Source: Capra hircus (lineage: Eukaryota > Chordata > Mammalia > Artiodactyla > Bovidae). Taken from it: DNA of 64,000 nt. Positions 21,806-34,730 of the stretch are shown here, piece by piece. Each line of letters begins with the position of its first letter. The stretch's first letter is position 1. The DNA lies in NCBI RefSeq assembly GCF_001704415.2, contig NC_030814.1:70487121-70551120 (forward strand), read 5' to 3'. Both the position numbers and the translations under genes were made by a program. The notes under the pieces are model-generated. The model saw nothing but the letters and a program-made list of their open reading frames with translations. It searched no databases and was not told where the DNA came from.

Positions 21806-22842
21806 TTATTTGTCAATCATGCTTCATTAAGTTGAGAGAAAAACGTATTAGGTTTTAGTAAATTATTTTTCTGCAACTATTCAGGTAGGCATATTTTTTT
21901 TCCTTCTTTTTCAATTGATTAATTTACCTAAACTGTCAAAATCCTTAGAATAAAATAGTTGACAATGAAAAGAAAGCTAACAGTATGTGAAAGACTTTAA
22001 AACTGTTGGTCATGTAGCAGAAGATGGTCTGAGGAAGTGTGTAGGTAAGTTGATGGAAGGCAGGCAACGTGAATGACCTCTGCGCTGGAAGGACCTGGGC
22101 TGACAGGACCACTGCCAGAGGGAGAGGCAGGGGCCTGTGAGTCAGTTGGCCAGGGGCCTTGCCTCATGGAAAGCAGAGGCTAAGTTGGGGAGGTCCATTC
22201 ATGCATCAGAAGGGGCCCCTAAGGAAGGAGATTGGAGTCCCCTTTCAAGGGGGCCTGGCTATTTTGATAGCCAGCAGCTATTGGAATACTGTCACACAAT
22301 AACCAGCAGAACAGAGGCCCTGGGCCAGAGCCCAGGCTCAGGCTGGGCAGTCTAGCCCTTCACCATTTAGGCTGACGGCAGAAATGTGTCTGCGACAGGC
22401 CCACCAACTAGGAACGAAGGACACAGAGCCTTATGAGTGTGAAGCTCTAAGGATACATCAGCACCAGCTAATGCCTTCCAAAACAAGGGGAGCTCAGAGG
22501 GTGTTTATGGATCCATACGGATTGGCCAGACTGTGAGGAATTAGTCGAGACTTGTGCTAGAAACAACTTGAGTGTTCCCAAGGCAGCAACAGGGCATTAG
22601 ATAGGCCTGCAGCTGGGGGAAGGGGCACCTCACAGCAGGGTCAGTATTCAAGGTCCCATATTCCTGGGGAAGGAGGAAGCTGCCATCTATCAGTCAGTCT
22701 GTGTGTTCCAGACCCTGGACTTACTATCAGGACTGCAGTTCTCTGTTGTGATACACTCTTGTGATTTCAGTCACTGAGGCTGCAGGTGGAAGAGGTCATA
22801 AACACACATACATACATGCATGTGTCCACAATAATAAAAATT
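21806..22842. other. No recognised gene or repeat
   Basis: The left part is AT-rich; 22000-22750 is GC-richer with short frames on both strands. No coding exon with splice borders was recognised. Confidence 0.4.
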
Positions 22843-22995
22843 AACATGAATTGAGTGCTTACTATCTACCCAGAACTTTCCTATGTCAGAAGTATTATTA
22901 CTATTATTATAGGACCAAGGTACAGACAAGAAAACTGAAGCGGAGTGAGGCTAAGTGACTTGCCCTGCACACATGGCTGGAAGGTGGTGGAGCTG
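22843..22995 (-). repeat. MIR SINE
   Basis: It reads as a reverse-complemented MIR: attgagtgcttactatctac, a (att)n block, gaaaactgaag, then gtgacttgccctgcacaca. Confidence 0.75.
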
Positions 22996-25900
22996 GGGGA
23001 GTTCCTCCCAAGCTCTGCACTTCTGTGGATGCAGCTTCCTCACTAGCAGTGTTGTGTCAAGGCTGGGTGCACCTCAGTTCTCCTGTCCCCCGATTCACAA
23101 CCCCTGTTAGGGACCATCTGGTCACAGACTGCAGCACTCACTCTGACAGCATCTCACGGCAATTGAAGAAGTGGCTTGAGTCCCCAGATGTCAGCCGCAA
23201 GACTAACCAACCAATAAATGAATACAAACAACTCCACTTCTAATAAAACAGCTTAAAACGAGGGTTTCCCTCAGACCTTGTCAACAGCATCTTCTCCAGC
23301 AGGAGGTCATGCCCCATAGTACTTTTGCTTCCAACACTCAAGGAGCTGATTTTAAAGCCTTTAATTGGAGGGAAGCCGTCTGGTGAATTCTTGAAGGGAA
23401 ATTAGAAGAGCTGAATGCTCCCTTCCCGTTCTAAAGAGCATGCTCCTCCCTGTTTGCTGCCAGAAGTTTGCCTTTTCCAACCTCCCTTAGCAGTTGAAAC
23501 ACTCTGATCCTTACCCCTCTGAGAGGAAACCCCTCCTGATCTCAGCTATTCACATCACAGTGGAAATGGATTTTAGCTTCGTTTTCTGATGGGGAGGTTT
23601 TGCTGGGGAAAGGTGAGAGACTGGACACATTGCAGATTTGAGGAAGATGGAAGACCCAGGGAGGGGAAGGATGGCCAAAAAGGGGGTCCCAGGTTAGAGT
23701 TAAGCTCTGCTGGTGGGGAACATGCTCCCTGCTCTCCAGGGAGCCTCTGAAGACACAGGGAGATATAAGGGTCGTGCACACCAATGCCAAAGAAATGCTG
23801 CTGAAATGCTGCTACCGTCCACCCAAGTTTATCTTTCCTCGTCTTTCTTTGTTCCTTCTCATTTCTTCCCTGGCCACACTCCAACTTCATTCCAGTTTTC
23901 TCCTCCTGCATCTCCACCTCCTGAGCAACATTTATGTTTTCTTGATTTCCAGTCCTTCAGCTCTTGAGTTTCTCTTTAAATATTATTTTATTTTGTTTTT
24001 GCTGTTTTTGTAGGCTTGGGCTGTGTGTGCTTTGCCCTTCTATCATTCTCTGTGTCCTAAGCTTTAAGCCCCCAGGGGTAAGACTTTTGCACTCTTGCAC
24101 CCTCTCCTTTTCCAGCACCCACAGCAATGCTTTGCCCTCTGCAAGCTGTTAATTAATGCTCCCCAGCTTGCTTTGGTTTTATTTCAATAGGTCCACAAGA
24201 GTATTTATACCCCTGGTGTCTAAGGGAGATGAATTATCCCAAGGAGAGATCTTCAGTGAGGTTTCATATGGCTTGAGGGGGAAATGGGATGTGTCTGAAT
24301 CCTTCCTCTTCAGGTGGAACTGCCAGAATGGGCATCTCCCCTCGGTCACACTGACATCCTTATCCTGAAGCCAGGTTCAGCTGATAAGATGGTACCAACC
24401 CATGCTGTGCTATCTCCTCAGCCCTCATTTTCTGTGTCCCATTTCTGAAAGGTGGAGGTTTAGACAGGATTGAGTCACGTACCTGGCAGGTAGCAGCAAA
24501 GGTTCCAAAATGACAGGTGATCTCAAGTTCCCTGCAAGGGAGACAATTGCGAAGTATCCTGGCTCCAGATGCTAAGGTCCCGCAGACACGAACTGGCAGC
24601 ACAGTAGAAGGGGACCAGCTCCTCTGTGACAGAATTACTCACCCACCTTCCACATTGAGATACATGCTGCCTGCTCAGCCCTTTGTTATAAAAACCAAGA
24701 TAGATAGAACAAAACGAGGAAGTCTCTGTCACATCCTGCCTGAATTGAATTTCCATGGAAAGTGGCCCACTAAGGTCTTAGAAGTAGGGTAAAGGTATCT
24801 GGGAGTTTTGTAGGGACTGCAAACTATAGAAGCTCAGAGCAGGGAGAAGACGCTCCAGCTGGCTGCCCAGGATCTCTGGGGCTCCAGGGAGGCAGGATGG
24901 CCATGCCTGCCCCTTTCTCTTTACCATCATAGCAAAACATACAGAGACTGGACAGGAATATCCGCTAAGGATTAGGAAAGGTCTGGTGTGCAACTCTTAA
25001 CTCTGGTGCTCAACTCTTACCTCCATAGGGTTAAGGACAGTAAGAAAAATAATCTCAGAACTTGGCCATGAGTAAAACCTGCAAGAGCTGTTCACATACA
25101 ACTTGGAAATGCAGCAGGGTATTGTGCTGGGACTCCTGTAACGGAGCAAAGCTCAAAAAGAGAAGAAACAATGACTATCCCACCCTACCCCGTTTTGCCA
25201 TATGCCACTGTGCCATGTTGGTGTTAGTGGGAATGAAGCACAATGGACCAAGGTGCCAGCCTAACCAGCTATTACCCCAACACTGACATCGTTCCTAGGG
25301 GACAAGTCAGAGCTGTGGTACAGGGGAATTCAAGCACATGGAGGACTCCCAGAAAGAAATGCCTGATGTTTAGGGAGGGGCCTGTGCAGGTGCTGGGGTT
25401 CTGGGTTAGTGGATGGAGGTGAAAACAGTGAACTTCAGGGCCCCAACGTGATGGTGACACTCCATATTGAGTCAGGCTGGTGCAAGCCCCCTGTAGAGAC
25501 ATCCCAGGACAGCAAAGGAAGCTGAGTAGTGAGCTTAAATGGTGGGTCCCAGTCCTGGGGGGTTGGGGAGACAGAGGAGGGCCCAGGAACAGATTTAACA
25601 TAAAATTGACACCGAATAAAGAACAGGATCAGGGAAATTATAGAGACAAAGGGAAGGATAAAGACACTGAGTGGAGGGAGGCTGTTAGCACGTACGGGGC
25701 AGGCATAGGTCATGGGCTTGCCATGAGAGTTTACAAAAATCACCAGTGGAAGGCAGTCCTGGAAACAAAAATAGATGGGACCAAATTGCAAAGGACCTTT
25801 TATTCCACAGAAGGAAGTGGAACATTGTCCTAGTTGGCAGCCAAGGGTCAATTGGACATTCAAAGAACCTGAAGTGATTCAGGATGGGAAGAAAAATGGC

Positions 25901-26252
25901 CGTTGTTTGAGGGACTATTTGGAAAGGTTAATCCTGAGTTTTCTATTGGTCTTTCCCTGAGGTCCTGCACACCACTCGGGGAGAGGTGAGAATGTCAACC
26001 CAAAGGCAGCAGACAGAGTTCACTTCTGTGACTTCTGGACACAGCACAGCTGGGATGTGGGAGGGAGACCCCCACCTGCCACTTCCGCACTTCCTGGTGC
26101 ATCCTCCAGCAGGGACAGGACCCTGTGCCCTGCCTGTCCTACCAGCTGCACGTGGGCACCTCATTCCAAAGCCTCAAGAAGTGCATACAGGCCTGTGTTC
26201 AAAAAGATGAGCTCTGGACTCCTGGGGAGCTGCAAGTGAAAAGGGAAGGACC
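22996..26252. other. Intergenic, no recognised gene
   Basis: It holds moderate-GC sequence with short frames. A 142-codon minus-strand frame at 25435-25863 contains a hydrophobic segment but has no recognised family. A 24010-24150 stretch is weakly L2-like. No butyrophilin exon was found here. Confidence 0.4.
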
Positions 26253-26266
26253 CTCAGCTGCATTTG

Positions 26267-26366
26267 TTTGAGCAAGCTCCAGGAGTTGGTGATGGACAGA
26301 GAAGCCTGGAGTGCTGCAGTCCATGGGGTTGCAAAGAGTCAGACACGACTGAGCAACTGAACTGAA
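26267..26366 (+). mobile_element. 100-bp BovB 3' end with 14-bp target-site duplication
   Basis: A severely truncated BovB: tttgagcaagctccaggag through agacacgactgagcaactg to actgaa. The flanks are CTCAGCTGCATTTG at 26253-26266 and CTCAGCTGCCTTTG at 26367-26380. Confidence 0.93.
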
Positions 26367-26380
26367 CTCAGCTGCCTTTG

Positions 26381-28366
26381 GTCAGTGAGGAACTCATCTT
26401 TACAGCTATTCCATCGGGTCACTTTGGCCAATTCTCCTTGGTGTATACCAACCTCACCATGAGGTTGTCTGAGAGGATTCATGGGTGGGGAGCCAGAGAA
26501 CACCCCCAGCATTAAGGCCATTCTCACATACGACATGGGAAGATGGAACAAAAGGTCATGCCAAATTCACAAGTAGATTGGTTAATTCTTCTGCAAAGAA
26601 AAAAAAAAAAAAGGAAAGACATCAGAAGAAATGGCAATAAGAACAGCTTAAGATAAACTTGTGAGAACAGATGTAAATGTAGGGGAGAAGGGAAGTCCCT
26701 TTCTATACTGAGTTTGAAAATATATAAAGCTTTCCTTCATCTTCAGAGTCCATGGAGGAACTTGTATCCTCTTTCTCACTGCCTCTCACTGCTCATTCTA
26801 GCTTTTCCAGTCTTCTTTCTGTTTATTCTTGGCCCCTAATCTCTACCAGCTAAGCACCCATGGTAGTTACCTCCACCCCCATGCATTTTCTCCCAGCATC
26901 CCACCCACCTCTTCTCTCTGCTAATCTCTTTCCCCAAGTTCCTGCTCAAAATTTCTTCTTCCAATGCCTTCACGAATGAATTTCCTCTTACCTCTGTATA
27001 CATAATTTCTTCTCATTTTTTAAGTTGCCTCATATAGTTTAAACTTGTATAAATGTCTCATGGGGCCACATTTACAAATGTCTTTATGTAACTATATATT
27101 TTTTTCCTTTACAATTCTGGCTCCTGCTCTTCAGCAGCCAAGTCTCCTTGACCGTTGGGTACTAGAAGTGATTCTTCCTCACAAAGGATTCTAGCCAATC
27201 GCATGACCTGATCCACAGAAGAGAAGACAGTTATTAAAAGAGATGAGTTTTGCTCTGCACTGCTCAGAGGCAGAAAGATTTGCTAATTTCTCAGCAACCT
27301 TCCCCCAGCCCATAGCATGGCTCCCTGAACTCTCCTATTATATACCTTCTTTTGTTGTTTTCCAAGAAACTGAGACTGAAGGTCCTGTGCCTGTCAGCTG
27401 GCAGGGCGCTCACAATTGTGCTTTTTTCACACAAATGGTGAGATGCACACTTGCATTGAGTGAGAAGGAAAAACACACTACCAGTTCAGGCATTCATTTT
27501 AAGCTAGGCCCTGGGGGACGTAAAGGGCTACAAGGGCCTCACACACCCTTCCACTACTCAACCATCCTGAAATCTCCAAGGTCAACAGGCATTTCTGGAG
27601 TGACTTTAGGAGTGTGGCCCAAAGGCATCCTCATTGGACACTCCAGCCTCAAAGGAATCCCTGTCTAGTAAAGAATTAGCCAACATCCTCTTGTAATGAA
27701 CAGAATCATGGAGAGTAAGACTTGGTTGTAAAGAAGCCATCAACTAATGCAGGCCCTGTTGAGAACACATAAAGGGTTCACATAAAGGGAAAAGAAGGCA
27801 GGCTTTGACCAGTGTGCCTCGATTATGTTTTTTTTTAAGCAGCTGTCAAATTCTTTTTTAAATAGGATTTGACAGAGATTGAGTTACATAAAGAGATTTT
27901 AATAGAAAAAAGTGATTAGGCTGTTATTTAAGGATGCTCCACACTCATTGGCGTCAAACCAGTGCTTCCTTCCCCAGCATGGGGTGGATTCCACTGTGCC
28001 ATCCACACTCTCTCCTGGCTCCTTGGACATACAAATAGTATCTGTTTGTTATGTTAGATGGAAACCATTTTTTAAAATATTTAAAATTTCTAAATAAGGC
28101 ATAAAAGGTGGCAACATGTCCTTTCAGGGTCATATGGAAACACTTGTGCAACCAAGGATTCATTATTGATTGGAGCATATATAATTTATTTCACTACTGT
28201 TTATTACTGAAGCTCTCAGACTCAGTGAACTTGCATGTTTAACTTGTAGATTTTTGTCTAGTAAAACTGCAAATAATTTCTGTCAAGTATAAAAGAAAAA
28301 TAGTCTCAAACATGCAGCTTATTGCCCTGTGGGACATTAACCACTGTTGCATGTAAGCCAGTAATC
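26381..28366. other. Intergenic, no recognised gene
   Basis: It contains a pyrimidine-rich, possibly L2-related stretch at 26880-27050, and a plus frame of 141 codons at 27243-27668 with no recognised domain. Nothing supports a gene. Confidence 0.4.
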
Positions 28367-28380
28367 TTATCCCAACATTC

Positions 28381-28503
28381 TAGGGACTTCCCTGGTGGTC
28401 CAGTGGTTAAGACACTATGCTTTCAATACAGGGGGCACAGGTTCAACCCCTGGTCAGGTAATTAAGATCCCACAAGCCACACAGCATGGCCAAAAAAAAA
28501 ATT
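28381..28503 (+). mobile_element. CHR-type SINE with target-site duplication
   Basis: It runs from gggacttccctggtggtcc through ttcaacccctggtcaggt to gcatggcc and poly-A. The flanks are TTATCCCAACATTC at 28367-28380 and TTATCCAAACATTC at 28504-28517. Confidence 0.92.
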
Positions 28504-28517
28504 TTATCCAAACATTC

Positions 28518-29984
28518 CTATATTAAGCTGGCTCGAAATATCCAACTCCTCAAATGGTCTTTGGACCAGCTTTTGCCATATTATTGATTAATTATGAGTC
28601 AAATAAAATCCTTAATGTGTTCATTTCATATTTTAATGGCTTATGTTTTAATTTAAAAAAATACATACTTTGACAAGTAATTAGTCTAGAAAGAGCTTTC
28701 CCTGAAAGTGCCCTGACCCTGGCCCTGGCCCTCAATGAGTAGGGACCCATTGGCCTGGTCTTATCAGCACCGTGTGCTCATCCCTGACATGATGAGCCCC
28801 AGTCCATCCCCAGTGGAGGCAGGATAAAATGGGATCATCTGGAAAACACTGCCAGGAAAATTCTCTCAAATATTCAACATCCTTTTAGGAGGCCTTTCTG
28901 TCTTCTTCTTTATCATTTCAGGTTTAATTTCTAAACATCTAAGTATGATTGACAGTGTCATTATGAAGACCTTTTGAAAAGAACATTCACATCACTCACC
29001 TGCACACTTATATCATTATGTCTGGAACCTGGTAAGGACACAAATCCTCAGCTATAATTGAGCAGGTTTGTTCCCTGAACAGGGCACAAGAGGGAAGATG
29101 ATGGTCCCTTCCTAAGTGTGAAACTAAGAATCAAGCTGGTTTGAGTAACTGCCTAAGGTGGGAGAAAGGGGGAATATCATTCAGAGTTGACCTTCTCTAT
29201 TGACTCCTAAAATATTTGACCAGTATTGTGTTGGAGGAGGGAAGAAGCTGGCTGGGAGGGAGGGAAGCTGATGGTGGTTTGGGGTGGCCAGCCCTTTCCT
29301 CTGCATGTGGGCCTCTGTCCTCAACAACCACAGCTGGGACAACACACCAACTCCTGAGCAGACATCAGGAGGGAAAAATGGAGGAGGGAACGAAGAGACT
29401 AGAAAGAAAAGTAAGTTCCTCCACAATACGTAGGGTACAGACTATCTTAGAGATCACTTCACCCAAGCCCCTCATTGCACAATCCAGAACTGAAACACAG
29501 AATGTGTGATTCCACCAGCCTAAATAAGGAAGCAGAGTTTCCATGACACAACATGCCTGGGGAGGTGCACACTCTGTATCCTGGGTGTAGTTCTGAGAAT
29601 CTGCCCCGGCTGAGGTTGAGGGCTGGTCATGGACACAGTATTTCTGTTCAGACTGGGCGCTCAAGCCTGCGAGGGAGGCGCTTCACATGATCCCGCTCTT
29701 GCTGATCTGTGCACCTTTCTGATCTTGTCTGTCTTGGCTTCTGAAGGGCAGAAATTCATTCTCTCACACACAGACAGACACACAAAAGCTGTCCCGAATG
29801 TGTTCTGCGCGTATGTGTAACATTCCCCTTAGAACAGAAGGGGATTTCTGGATAACAGGAAACACGTAGTTAAGGTTTTGATGACTACACTCCAAAAATG
29901 TTATGCCAATTGGCACTTTTAGCAGCAAGGTACAATGAGGTCCATCTCTGTGCACTCTTTAAATAAATACTGAAGTCATCAATC
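28518..29984. other. Intergenic, no recognised gene
   Basis: Short frames only. A 99-codon minus frame at 29365-29664 has no recognisable domain or splice borders. Confidence 0.4.
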
Positions 29985-30375
29985 TCTTGCATTTCGCTGC
30001 ATTTATTTTAGTGTACCTTTTAAAATGTCTAGTTCATGTTTATGTTTTACTGTATTTCAGGTCTGTGAGTTGTCTGCTGTATTTCATCTCATTTATATTG
30101 GATTGTTTACCTTTTCTCATTGGTTTGGATGTGTTCTTTAGATATTTTGGATATTATTTTATCCATTGTTTGTGTTTTAACTTTATGTATGACATCTTAG
30201 AGATGTAAAAGAAATTTTTTTTTCATCTGGCTTGGTCTTTTTTATTTTTATTTTTTTTAATTTTTGGTCTTTTTTATTTTTAATTTATTGAGGTATAATT
30301 GCTTCACAACATTGTGCTAGTCTCTGTTGTACAGAAAAGTGAATCAGTCATATGTATACACACATCCCCTCCCTT

Positions 30376-30498
30376 GGAGAAGGGAATGGCAACCCACTCC
30401 AGTATTCTTGTCTGGAGAATCCCATGGACAGAGGAGCCTGGCCAGTTAGAGTCTATGGGGTTGCAAGAGTCAGACTCAACTGAGTAACTAAACACTAG
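30376..30498 (+). mobile_element. Truncated Bov-A SINE inside L1
   Basis: It runs from ggagaagggaatggcaaccc to gagtaactaaacacta. The flanks are CCCCTCCCTT at 30366-30375 and CCCCTGCCTT at 30499-30508, a 10-bp duplication with one mismatch. Confidence 0.9.
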
Positions 30499-30803
30499 CC
30501 CCTGCCTTCTCTCCCATCTAGGTCACCACAGAGCATCGAGTACAGTTCCCTGCAGGAACAGGTTCTCAGTAGTTATGTATTGCATGGATAGCAGTATACA
30601 CACGTCAATCCCACCCTCCAGATTCATCCCATTCCTCCTTTCCCCTCTTTGTATCCATACGTTTGTTCCTTATGTCTATGTCTCTACTTCTGCGTTGCTG
30701 ACAGATTCATCTGTATCAGTTTTCTAGATTCCACATATACGTGTTAATATATTTGTTTTTCTCTTTGACTTACTTCACTCCATATGACAGTCTTTACTTT
30801 CAT

Positions 30804-30936
30804 GCATTGGAGAAGGAAATGGCAGCCCACTCTAGTGTTCTTGCCTGGAGAATCCCAGGGACAGGGGAGCCTGATGGGCTGCCATCTATGGGGTCACACA
30901 GAGTCGGACATGACTGAAGCGACTTAGCAGCAGCAG
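30804..30936 (+). mobile_element. Truncated Bov-A SINE with (CAG)n tail inside L1
   Basis: It starts ttggagaaggaaatggcagc and ends gaagcgacttagcagcagc. The L1 text continues on the right with ttcatccatatctcaac. Confidence 0.88.
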
Positions 30937-31009
30937 GTTCATCCATATCTCAACAAATGACCCAATTTTGTTCCTTTTCATGGCTGTAAAAGTTAATGTA
31001 GGTAAGTAT

Positions 31010-32640
31010 ATCAACATTTTATAACTTCTGGGGTCTGCTTCATGTTTTGAACATAAATGTAATTTTAAATGACAAACACATGATACAAATATTTCTAGTA
31101 TTTTCTAATAATTTTATAGGTTTTGTTTCATTTGTAATCATCACGAGTGTGTGGTTAGGAACATAAAATTTTCAGTGGGAAGCAAATGGCATATAATTTG
31201 TTAGAAAAAAATCAGTTTCTCCCATGATTGAAGTGACATCTTTATTAATTACTGTATTTCCATACAATATTGGGTCTGTTGGCTAGAGCCTCAGTTTTAT
31301 TCTATTGACCTGTGCTGTACTTTGCTTAGTCGCTCAATCATGTCCCATTCTTTGCAACACCATGGACTAGCCTGCATTGCGGGCAGATTCTTCACCATCT
31401 GAGCCACCAGGGAAGCCCAAGAATACTGGAGTGGGTAGCCTATCCTTTCTCCAGCGGATCTTCCCAAACCAGGAATCAAACTAGAGTCTCCTGCATTACA
31501 GTGGATTCTTTACCAGCTGAGTTATCAAGGAAGCCCCTCTATTGACCTACTTAATCTCTTTTTATGTCAGAAACACACTGCTTTAATAACATTTTGATAT
31601 CTGAAGGGCATCTCACTTCTGATTATACTTTCTTTTCTATAGTATCTGAGATATATTTTTATATTTGCTCCTCCATATGAACTTTAGAATCATCTCTACT
31701 ATTTTTCAAAGTAAACATCTTGAGATTTGGATTGGAATAACTGACATCTTTAAGTTAATCTCCCATCCAAGAATACTGTCCACTTTTTGTTCTTCAATAT
31801 AGTTTTTTAGTTTTCTTCTTCAGGTATATAGTTAAGATTTTTTCCCTAGACTTTATTTCATGGATTGTGCGGCTACTGTGAAAGAGAATTTTAAGTGTCA
31901 TTCCTTATCGCTAGTGTATGAGGAAGAATCATTGTCTTCTTGATCATATCTTGCACCTGATCACCTTTTAAAGCCCTCTGATTAGTTCAAATAATTTTTC
32001 AGTGGGTTCTCTTGGGTTTTATAGGTAGACAACTTTATCATCCACAAGAAATACATTTTCTTTTCTATTTAAATATTTATGCCTTTAAAATAATATTTAT
32101 ATTCAAAACCATGAAACAGACCCCAGAAACTATAAAATAAATCATTAGTAGGTTTATCTACATTAAAATTTTATATCTCTCTAAGATGAATGATACTATA
32201 AATAAAGTTAGAACAGAAACAATGGGTAAAATATTTCCCACATGATAAAATCTCTTCATTTTAATAGGAGAACTTAATTTGTCACATTTATTGTGGTTAC
32301 TAATTTGCTTTGACTTTTACTCTTGTCTTCTTATTTTATATTTCTATGAAACAATTTCTTCTTGCATATTTGTTTCCTAGCAGTTGGGTTGTACAATTTT
32401 CTTTCTTTGTGCCCCCTCTAGTGGTTTTAAAGTTCTGTAACCTATTTCTATTTGTAATTACTCTTAAAAATGTAAAAGAGTATTTTTTTTCCTCAGTGTG
32501 TCTAGAAGTGCTGGTCACTTCTCAATGAGACAAAATATTAAACATGGTTTTACTCCTCTTCCCTTTCTTTCTACTCATCTCCCTCCAAACTCCCAAGGTT
32601 AATTGAAATAATCTGGAAGTTTAGTTTCAGATGTTTTTAA
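31010..32640 (-). mobile_element. Old LINE-1 fragments
   Basis: AT-rich sequence resembling reverse-complemented L1 ORF2: tcttttctatagtatctgag and gattggaataactgacatc at 31620-31750, then tcacatttattgtggttac near 32280. It is broken and diverged, with no frame over 110 codons. Confidence 0.5.
31312..31537 (-). mobile_element. Rearranged Bov-tA SINE with exact 11-bp duplication
   Basis: The order of blocks is unusual: a gtcgctcaatcatgtcc start, an early gagccaccagggaagccca end, then a second body (aatactggagtgggtagcc) ending ttatcaaggaagcccc. The flanks TCTATTGACCT at 31301-31311 and 31538-31548 are identical. It therefore inserted as a unit, or was rearranged after insertion. Confidence 0.88.
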
Positions 32641-32709
32641 ATACATTTTGTCCTTCTTCTATGTTAAGAACTATTTTCTTAAAATTACATTAAAAATCAC
32701 AAGTACATT

Positions 32710-33580
32710 CAGTTCAGTTCAGTTCAGTCGCTCAGTCGTGTCTGACTCTTTGCGACCCCATGAATCGCAGCATGCCAAGCCTCCCTGTCCATCACCGACT
32801 CCCGGAGTTCACTCAGATTCACGTCCATCGAGTCCATGATGCCATCCAGCCATCTCATCCTCGGTCGTCCCCTTCTCCTCCTGCCCCCAATCCCTCCCAG
32901 CATCAGAGTCTTTTCCAATGAGTCAACTCTTTGCATGAGGTGGCCAAAGTATTGGAGCTTCAGCTTTAGCATCAGTCCTTCCCATGAACACCCAGGACTG
33001 ATCTCCTTTAGGATGGACTGGTTGGATCTCCTTGCAGTCCAAGAGACTCTCAGGAGTCTTCTCCAACACCACAGTTCAAAAGCATCAATTCTTTGGCACT
33101 CAGCTTTCTTCACAGTCCAAATCTCACATCCATACATGACCACTGGAAAAACCATAGCCTTGACTAGATGGACCTTTGTTGGCAAAGTAATATCTCTGCT
33201 TTTCAATATGCTGTCTAGGTTGGTCATAACTTTCCTTCCAAAGAGTAAGCATCTTTTAATTTCATGACTGCAGTCACCATCTGCAGTGATTTTGGAGCCC
33301 AGAAAAATAAAGTCTGACGCTGTTTCCACTGCTTCCCCATCTATTTGCCATGAAGTGATGGAACTAGATGCCATGATCTTCATTTTCTGAATGTTGAGCT
33401 TTAAGCCAACTTTTTCACTCTTCTCTTTCACTTTCATCAGGAGGCTTTTTAGTTCCTCTTCACTTTCTGCCATAGGGTGGTGTCATCTGCATATCTAAGG
33501 TTATTGACATTTCTCCCAGCAATCTTGATTCCAGCTTGTGCTTCCTCCAGCCCAGCATTTCTCATGATATACTCTGCATA
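32710..33580 (-). mobile_element. BovB LINE, 5'-truncated, with long C-terminal frame
   Basis: It begins with the cagttcagttcagttcag tail and runs to the LRYADDT region. An uninterrupted 249-codon minus-strand frame (32724-33473) covers MAESEEELKSLL through the C terminus, with the SWTVKKAE-type segment and the RRRRGRPRMRWL basic block. This suggests relative youth. A short possible duplication ACATT is at 32705-32709 and 33581-33585. Confidence 0.9.
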
Positions 33581-33934
33581 ACATTAATTTTTCTCTTATT
33601 CATATGAAATACTGACAAAGACTCCTTGACCAAACTCAGGTTCTTCTGAGCCCTAATCTTAACTAGTCTTCAACCATGTAGTCTCCCAGCACAAATGATC
33701 CCATCTAACACCCAACCTAAGAGCCTTGAACAAACTTGAGCATCATTTCTAACAACTCAAGGCTGTGTCCCTGGGATGACCTAGCCCCTGTTACAGCTCC
33801 TGCCTGAAAAAACTTAAGGCTAAAAAAACAGTTTACTGCCAGTCAACACTTGAAGATGTATCCTGGTCTCCTAGTCTGTATAGTAGGGTAGGAGCCAGTT
33901 TCCCCAAGTGGAAATTCTTGTAAATTTCCATTTT

Positions 33935-34730
33935 TCTTAATTTAAATCTTTATTTTATATTGGAGTATAGTTGATTAACAATGTTGTGTTTGTTTCAAGT
34001 GTACAGTAGTGATTCAATTTTACATATATGTGTATCTGGGCTTCCCTGGTGGCTCAGTGGTAAAGAATTGCCTGCCAATGCAGGAGAAGCAGGTTTAATC
34101 CCTGGGTCGGGAAGATCCCCTGGAGAAGGAAATGGCAACCTACTCCAGTATTCTTGCCTGGGAAATCCCATGGACAAAGGAGCCTGGTGGGCTTCAGTCC
34201 ATGAGGTCCCAAGAATCAGACACAACTCAGTAACTAAACAATAACAACAACATAATGTATCTATTATTTTTCAAATTCTTTTCATATTTAGGTTACTATA
34301 CAATATTGAACTGAGTTCCCAATGCTATTCAGTAGGTCCTTGTTGGTTATCTATTTTAAATATAGCAGTGTATATATTTCAATTCCAAACTCCCAATCTA
34401 TCCCCACCCTCATCTTTCCTCGCTGGTAACCAAAAGTTCATTCTCTAAGTCTGTGAGTCTGTTTCTGTTTGTAAATAGGCTCATTTGTATCATTTTTTCA
34501 GATTCCACATATAAGTGATGTCATGATATTTGCCTTTCTTTGGCTTACTTCGCTTGGTTGACAATCTCTAGGTCCACCCATCCTGCTGCAGATGTCATCA
34601 TTTCATTCTTTTTAATGGCTGAGTAGTATTCCATTGTACATATGCACCACATCTTCTTTATCCATTCATCTGTCAGTGGACATTTAGGTTGCTTCCATGT
34701 CTTGGGTATAGTAAACAGTGGTTCAATGGA
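33935..34730 (-). mobile_element. LINE-1 3' fragment inserted in the ERV LTR
   Basis: Plus-strand text such as ttggagtatagttgattaac and ttaatggctgagtagtattc is the reverse complement of an L1 3' end. It interrupts the LTR alignment and itself contains a SINE. Confidence 0.8.
34038..34250 (+). mobile_element. Full-length Bov-tA SINE inside L1
   Basis: It runs from gggcttccctggtggctcag to cacaactcagtaactaaac. The flanking TGTATCT at 34031-34037 and 34257-34263 is consistent with a target duplication. Confidence 0.9.

Larger units (their letters stand above)
29985..30995 (-). mobile_element. LINE-1 fragments, two SINE insertions
   Basis: The text after the T-rich run at 30225-30290 (tttattgaggtataattgc, later agattccacatatacgtgtt) is the reverse complement of an L1 3' region. 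The interval 29985-30190 is more weakly L1-like. Confidence 0.65.

Noticed and set aside
27243..27668. 141-codon plus-strand frame
   Set aside because: No domain, no splice borders, ordinary composition. A chance frame is more likely.
32724..33473. A 249-codon frame that could be called a host gene
   Set aside because: Its sequence is BovB reverse transcriptase C terminus, bounded by BovB ends.
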